From Microbacterium maritypicum (GTDB lineage Bacteria; Actinomycetota; Actinomycetes; Actinomycetales; Microbacteriaceae): 64,000 nucleotides of DNA. Positions 59,946 through 64,000 of this stretch are shown piece by piece. Positions within the stretch are counted from its first letter, which is position 1. Every line of letters begins with the position of its first letter. The translations under genes were made by a program, and so were the position numbers. The notes beneath the pieces are model-generated. The model did not search any database, was not told the DNA's origin, and saw nothing but the letters and a program-made list of their open reading frames with translations. The DNA lies in the NCBI RefSeq assembly GCF_008868125.1, contig NZ_WAAQ01000001.1:310001-374000 (forward strand). The letters run 5' to 3'.

Positions 59946-60620
59946 TCAGGCGGCGGCGGTGCGTCTGGCGGAGTCGATGATGAGGTCGACCCCGCTCAGG
60001 AAGAGGTCCCGGTCCTGCAGCTCCGAGAGCAGCAGGGAGTGCTGCGCGATGAGCGGGAACCTGCGCGGGTCGGCGAGCAGCGGAGTGTCGAGCCAGGAAT
60101 CGCCATCGTCATCGCTCGTGTTCTCGGCCCGTGCCCGAGCGATGCCGGCGGCGAGCGAGAGCACGTGCGCGGCCAGCAGGGCGTAGTGCCGCACCAGTTC
60201 CTCGCCGTCGAGTCCGCAGCGCTGGAACGCGTCGAGCATCAGCTCGATGGCGGCGAGTTCGCCGGGTCCGTGTGTCGTGAGCGTCATCGCCTCTGCGCCG
60301 ATCGCCGGGTGCCGGGTGAACAGGTCGAGTGTCGCAAGCGACAGTTCGCGCAGGCGCTCGTCCCACCGCTCCAGCGGCGTCTGCACTGATGCCGCTGCGC
60401 GGCCGTTGAGCTCATCCAGGAGCGCACCCATCAGGGCGTCTTTGCTCTGGAAGTGGCGGTAGATCGCGGTGGGGTCGGCACCGAGCCTGGAGCCGAGGTC
60501 GCGTACCGAGATCGTCGTGACGCCAGGTGCGCCGGAGAGTTCGAGGCCGGCCTCGACGATGAGGTCTCGATCCAGTCGGGCGCGCTTGGGCGGCTGGTCC
60601 TTCTTCGTGACCGCGCTCAT
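59946..60620 (-). CDS. TetR-family transcriptional regulator
   Basis: Regulator of 224 aa: ARLDRDLIVEAGLELSGAPG, SVRDLGSRLGADPTAIYRHF, QSKDALMGALLDEL give the HTH, and the larger C-terminal domain (LSLATLDLFTRHPAIGAEAM, FQRCGLDGEELVRHYALLAA) resembles the TetR_C subgroup of antibiotic-type regulators. GAAGGAGG precedes the ATG. It is divergent from the amidohydrolase/ABC binding protein pair, and a GTCAAC-N3-GTTGAC dyad overlaps that promoter. Confidence 0.9.
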   Translation of the reverse strand: MSAVTKKDQPPKRARLDRDLIVEAGLELSGAPGVTTISVRDLGSRLGADPTAIYRHFQSKDALMGALLDELNGRAAASVQTPLERWDERLRELSLATLDLFTRHPAIGAEAMTLTTHGPGELAAIELMLDAFQRCGLDGEELVRHYALLAAHVLSLAAGIARARAENTSDDDGDSWLDTPLLADPRRFPLIAQHSLLLSELQDRDLFLSGVDLIIDSARRTAAA

Positions 60621-60711
60621 CGCCGCCTCCTTCCGTCTCGTCCATCATCGCAGCCCGATCGGATTCCGAGCGTGACGCGACGTCTTCAATCTAGGTCGAG
60701 TCCCGAGTGTG

Positions 60712-60750
60712 GTCAACACTGTTGACACCGGTGTTGTCGGGAGCTAGCGT
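60712..60750 (+). promoter_or_regulatory. Amidohydrolase promoter with overlapping operator dyads
   Basis: Promoter TTGACA (60722-60727), 17-nt spacer, TAGCGT (60745-60750). The -35 is covered by GTCAAC-ACT-GTTGAC (60712-60726), and ACACCGGTGT (60725-60734) is a second perfect dyad. Both suit the adjacent divergent TetR protein. Confidence 0.6.
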
Positions 60751-60790
60751 GATCGCAGTTCCCCCTTCGATGCTGCAGAGAGGCAGAACG

Positions 60791-62488
60791 ATGTCATCCG
60801 AGTTCGTCTTCCATGGCGGTGCGGTCTTCACCGGCACCGGCACCCCGCTGACCGGTCACGCCGTGATCGTCCGCGGCAGGCGGATCGCCGCCGTCCTCCC
60901 CGACGCAGATGCTTCGGCGCGTGCGGCGGGGGATGCGACCTGGGTCGACCTCGCGGGCGCGCTGCTCAGCCCTGGTTTCCAGGATGCGCACATCCACCCC
61001 GTCGGCGGCGGCATCGAACTGCTGCAGTGCAACCTCACCGAGGCCGAGAACGCCGAGCAGACGGCATCCCTCATCCGCGCCTACGCCGAGGCGAACCCCG
61101 ACGAGGAGTGGATCCTCGGCGGTGGGTGGGGGATGGATCACTTCCCCGGTGGCAACCCGCCCCGCGGCCTGCTCGACGAGGCGGCGGGCGGTCGGCCTGT
61201 GCTGCTGCAGAGCCGCGACCACCACAGCACCTGGGCGAGCACCGCGGCGATCGAGCGGGCCGGGCTCACGGCCGAGACGCCCGACCCGGAAGACGGCCGG
61301 ATCGTGCGGGAGGCCGACGGCTTCCCGGCAGGGACCTTCCACGAGGGAGCGGGCGAGCTGTTCGCCACCGTGCGCCCCGCCACCTCCGACGACCTCGCGT
61401 ATCAGGGACTCCTGCGTGCACAGGATGAGCTCATCGCCCTCGGCGTCACGGGATGGCAGGACGCGATGGTCGCAGCGAACTCCGGCGGCATCGCCGACCC
61501 GCTCCCCGCCTACGAGCGCGCCGCAGCCGAAGGGCGCCTGCTGGTGCACGTCGTCGGTGCGCAGTGGTGGGCGCGCGACGGGGGGATCGACCAGGTCGCG
61601 CGGATGGCGGACCGCCGTGCCCGCGCCGCCGCCGAGTACCCCGATCGTCGAATCGATCTCGGGACCACCAAGATCATGGTCGACGGCGTGGCCGAGAATC
61701 AGACCGCCGCGATGCTCACGCCGTACCGTGACGAGACGGGGCACGACACCTGCAACCACGGCCTCAGCTTCATCGAGCCGGAGAAGCTGCGCGAATACGT
61801 GACGGCGCTCGACGAAGCCGGTCAGCAGGTGCACATGCATGCGCTCGGAGACCGCGCCGTGCGTGAGGCGCTCGACGCCCTGCAGATCGCTCGCGACGCC
61901 AACGGCGACACCGATGGCCGGCACCACCTCGCGCACCTGCAGATCGTCGCAGCGGATGACGTCGCGCGCTTCGCGCCGCTCGACGCCGTCGCCAACATCC
62001 AGGCGCTGTGGGCCACGCACGAGGATCAGCTCGACGAGCTCACGCTGCCGTTCCTGCAGGATGGACAGGTCGACCGGCAGTATCCGTTCGGCGACTTCGT
62101 GCGCGAGAACGTGCGCCTGGCAGCGGGCAGCGACTGGCCGGTCTCCACGGCCGATCCCCTCGCCGCCATCCACGTCGCGGTGAACCGCACCTACCCGGGT
62201 TCCGCGCAACCGCCCCTCGGTGGTGAGCAGCAGCGACTCGACCTCGAAACCGCATTCGCCGCGTACACCTCAGGCACCGCATACGTGAACCGGCGCGACG
62301 ACGACACCGGCAGCATCCAGGAGGGCTACCTCGCCAACCTCGTCGTGATCGAGCCGAACCCGTTCGGCATCCCGTCCGCCGAGCTCCACACGGCACGGGT
62401 CGCGTCGACATGGATCGAAGGGCGCCTCGTGTACGACGCCTCCGCATCCGACCCTGCTGTACCCGACACCCACCGCAAGGAGTCCTGA
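60791..62488 (+). CDS. Amidohydrolase family 3 protein (YtcJ-like)
   Basis: Metal-dependent hydrolase of 565 aa. Metal ligands are in LLSPGFQDAHIHPVGGG (HxH, near residue 70), QMHMHALGDRAVREALDAL-type segment (written VHMHALGDRAVREALDAL), and AAGSDWPVSTADPLAAIHVA; QSRDHHSTWAS and KIMVDGVAENQTAAML are typical of the YtcJ/N-substituted formamide deformylase group. Substrate unknown. The leader of about 34 nt has GAGAGG. Its stop overlaps the binding-protein gene (TGATG), so hydrolysis is coupled to uptake of the same compound or a product. Confidence 0.87.
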   Translation: MSSEFVFHGGAVFTGTGTPLTGHAVIVRGRRIAAVLPDADASARAAGDATWVDLAGALLSPGFQDAHIHPVGGGIELLQCNLTEAENAEQTASLIRAYAEANPDEEWILGGGWGMDHFPGGNPPRGLLDEAAGGRPVLLQSRDHHSTWASTAAIERAGLTAETPDPEDGRIVREADGFPAGTFHEGAGELFATVRPATSDDLAYQGLLRAQDELIALGVTGWQDAMVAANSGGIADPLPAYERAAAEGRLLVHVVGAQWWARDGGIDQVARMADRRARAAAEYPDRRIDLGTTKIMVDGVAENQTAAMLTPYRDETGHDTCNHGLSFIEPEKLREYVTALDEAGQQVHMHALGDRAVREALDALQIARDANGDTDGRHHLAHLQIVAADDVARFAPLDAVANIQALWATHEDQLDELTLPFLQDGQVDRQYPFGDFVRENVRLAAGSDWPVSTADPLAAIHVAVNRTYPGSAQPPLGGEQQRLDLETAFAAYTSGTAYVNRRDDDTGSIQEGYLANLVVIEPNPFGIPSAELHTARVASTWIEGRLVYDASASDPAVPDTHRKES

Positions 62489-64000
62489 TGAACCGCACGC
62501 TCCTCTCCCGCCCCCTCGTCCGTGGCAGCGCGGCAGCTCTCGCCGGCCTGCTCGCCATCACCGCGCTCGCCGGCTGCGGCCCCGCCGGCTCGACCGACGC
62601 CGGGTCCGACGAACCGATCGACTGGAAGCTGACCGAGACCACGGCCGCACCCAGCGGCGACATCGACTCGTTCACCTTCGCGAGCTACGCCGAGCCGTAC
62701 TCTCTCGACTACGCGTACGCCTTCGATTACGCCGACAACTCCGTGCTCGCGAACGTCTGCGAATCGCTGCTGCGGTTGAACCCCGACTACTCGCTCAGCC
62801 CGGGACTTGCCGAGTCGTTCGAGCACCCGACGCCCGACACCTGGGTCTACACGATCCGCGAGGGCGTCACTTTCCACGACGGAACGCCGCTCACTGCCGC
62901 CGATGTGGTCGCGTCGATGAGCCGACACCTGGATCCCGCCGTGGGTTCGTTCTGGTTCTCGGTCTATCAGAACGTGAAGTCCATCGAGCAGACCGGCGAC
63001 CGTCAGGTGACGGTCACGATGACCGGGCCCGACTCGCAGTTCAACCTCGGCATGGGCGGGTCGGCCGGCGTCATCGAGTCGGCGGCGACGCTCGCCGAGA
63101 AGGGCGCCGACTACGGCAACTCGACCGGTGGCGTGAACTGCACCGGCCCGTTCCAGCTGACCTCGTGGGACTCGGGGGAGTCGATCACGATGACCCGCTA
63201 CGACGACTACTGGGACGCCGATCTCAAGGCCCGCTCGGGCGAGGTGAAGCTCGTCTTCATGACCGACCCGACCGCGCGGATCAACGCCCTGAAGTCGGGC
63301 AGCGTCGACGGGTCGTGGATGGTGCCGATGGAGGCCGTGCCCACCCTGCAGTCCGCGGGCAAGGGTGACGTGCTGTTCGGCATGAACACGGCGGTCGGCA
63401 ACGTCGTCGTGAGCAACCTCGAGGGCCCGCTCGGCGACGTCCGCGTGCGCAAGGCGCTGCTGCTCGCGATGGACCGCGACGGGATCCTCCAGGCCGCGTA
63501 TCGCGGGGTGGGCGCGACGACCGATGTGATGACCACCGAGTCGGTCTGGCAGGACGCCTCGGATGCGGCTCGCACGGCGGCGTTCGACGACATCGCCTCC
63601 TACGACCAGAACGTGGAGGAGGCGAAGAAGCTCATCGCCGAGGCCGGTGCCGAGGGCGCGGAGCTCACCTACGTCACCGCGCCCATCAGCAACGACTTCG
63701 CCGTCATCTCGCAGGCGACCGTCGCCGCGGCGCAGTCGATCGGTCTGAAGGTGAAGGTCGAGACCGTCACCCCGAACGCCTACACCGCGCTCTTCTCCGA
63801 CCCGAGCGCCCGCGAAGGCGTCGACCTGTTCTACACGAGCTGGTACCTCTCCAGCCCGGATGCGCTCGAGATGTACTCGGTGCTGCGCACCGGCGACTTC
63901 AGCAACTACGGCGGCTGGTCGAACCCCGAGTTCGACGCGATCCTGCAGGAGGCCGTCACGATCGACGACCCGGCGGCGCGCGGCGAGCTGACCGCGAAGG
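62488..64000 (+). CDS. ABC transporter substrate-binding lipoprotein, family 5 (peptide/nickel type), 3' end outside window
   Basis: The visible 504 codons encode a secreted solute-binding protein: signal peptide MNRTLLSRPLVRGSAAALAG, lipobox ITALAGC, then family-5 landmarks SLLRLNPDYSLSPGLAESFE, TWVYTIREGVTFHDGTPLTA, DVVASMSRHLDP and GPLGDVRVRKALLLAMDRDG. It probably binds a peptide, amide or other polar compound that the overlapping amidohydrolase processes. Permease and ATPase genes would be expected beyond the window. Confidence in family is high, in ligand low. Confidence 0.9.
   Translation, partial: MNRTLLSRPLVRGSAAALAGLLAITALAGCGPAGSTDAGSDEPIDWKLTETTAAPSGDIDSFTFASYAEPYSLDYAYAFDYADNSVLANVCESLLRLNPDYSLSPGLAESFEHPTPDTWVYTIREGVTFHDGTPLTAADVVASMSRHLDPAVGSFWFSVYQNVKSIEQTGDRQVTVTMTGPDSQFNLGMGGSAGVIESAATLAEKGADYGNSTGGVNCTGPFQLTSWDSGESITMTRYDDYWDADLKARSGEVKLVFMTDPTARINALKSGSVDGSWMVPMEAVPTLQSAGKGDVLFGMNTAVGNVVVSNLEGPLGDVRVRKALLLAMDRDGILQAAYRGVGATTDVMTTESVWQDASDAARTAAFDDIASYDQNVEEAKKLIAEAGAEGAELTYVTAPISNDFAVISQATVAAAQSIGLKVKVETVTPNAYTALFSDPSAREGVDLFYTSWYLSSPDALEMYSVLRTGDFSNYGGWSNPEFDAILQEAVTIDDPAARGELTAK

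Noticed and set aside
1..64000. tRNA, rRNA, CRISPR arrays, insertion sequences, integrase or attachment sites
   Set aside because: I saw no cloverleaf-type or rRNA sequence, no regularly spaced repeats, and no transposase or integrase frame. A covariance-model search would be needed to exclude small RNAs.

Overview
The window is a high-GC, gene-dense actinobacterial chromosome segment. Short intergenic gaps, many ATGA/GTGA/TGATG gene overlaps, frequent GTG starts, leaderless-type starts and the gene repertoire suggest Micrococcales, most likely a Microbacterium-like soil or plant saprophyte. That placement is inferred from style and gene content, not from a marker gene. No rRNA, tRNA, CRISPR array, transposase, integrase or phage gene was found.

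Region 1 (1-19.5 kb) is a sugar-utilisation island. It starts with a ribokinase/RbsD pair divergent from a small transaldolase. Next is a complete non-phosphorylative L-fucose-type pathway: GntR regulator, lactonase-type amidohydrolase, SDR dehydrogenase, FAH-family diketo-acid hydrolase, L-fuconate dehydratase and aldo/keto reductase. Then come a LacI regulator facing a sugar epimerase, an RbsABC-type ABC importer, and a tightly coupled minus-strand operon (cupin phosphoglucose-isomerase type, FGGY kinase, 2-hydroxyacid dehydrogenase, shikimate-dehydrogenase-like, phosphotriesterase-like, ABM monooxygenase) whose substrate I cannot name. Three candidate operator families tie these units together.

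Region 2 (19.6-37.8 kb) is short-chain acyl metabolism: a CGNR regulator, an EamA transporter, a GntR-prpDBC methylcitrate operon, a valine-type operon (mmsA, acyl-CoA dehydrogenase, mmsB, enoyl-CoA hydratase), small stress-type genes with a MarR regulator, etfBA followed by an unusual repeat-bearing cytochrome b membrane protein, an ASCH protein and a thiolase.

Region 3 (37.8-46.8 kb) is amino-acid catabolism: PutA, then dimethylargininase and ornithine aminotransferase, with a small XRE/membrane-protein operon between them that carries two operator-like palindromes.

Region 4 (46.9-64 kb) is mixed: MarR-controlled MFS efflux, CutC, a lipase, a DUF1684 protein, lipoate ligase coupled to an orphan beta-class DNA methyltransferase, a TetR-MFS-carboxylesterase unit, an FAD monooxygenase-MarR-DUF3237 operon, and a TetR-controlled amidohydrolase with a family-5 peptide-type binding protein cut by the window end.

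The strongest leads are the EtfBA-cytochrome b unit with its thrice-repeated RRGLPRVxGGxPWPP motif, the uncharacterised minus-strand sugar operon, and the shared operators of the sugar island.
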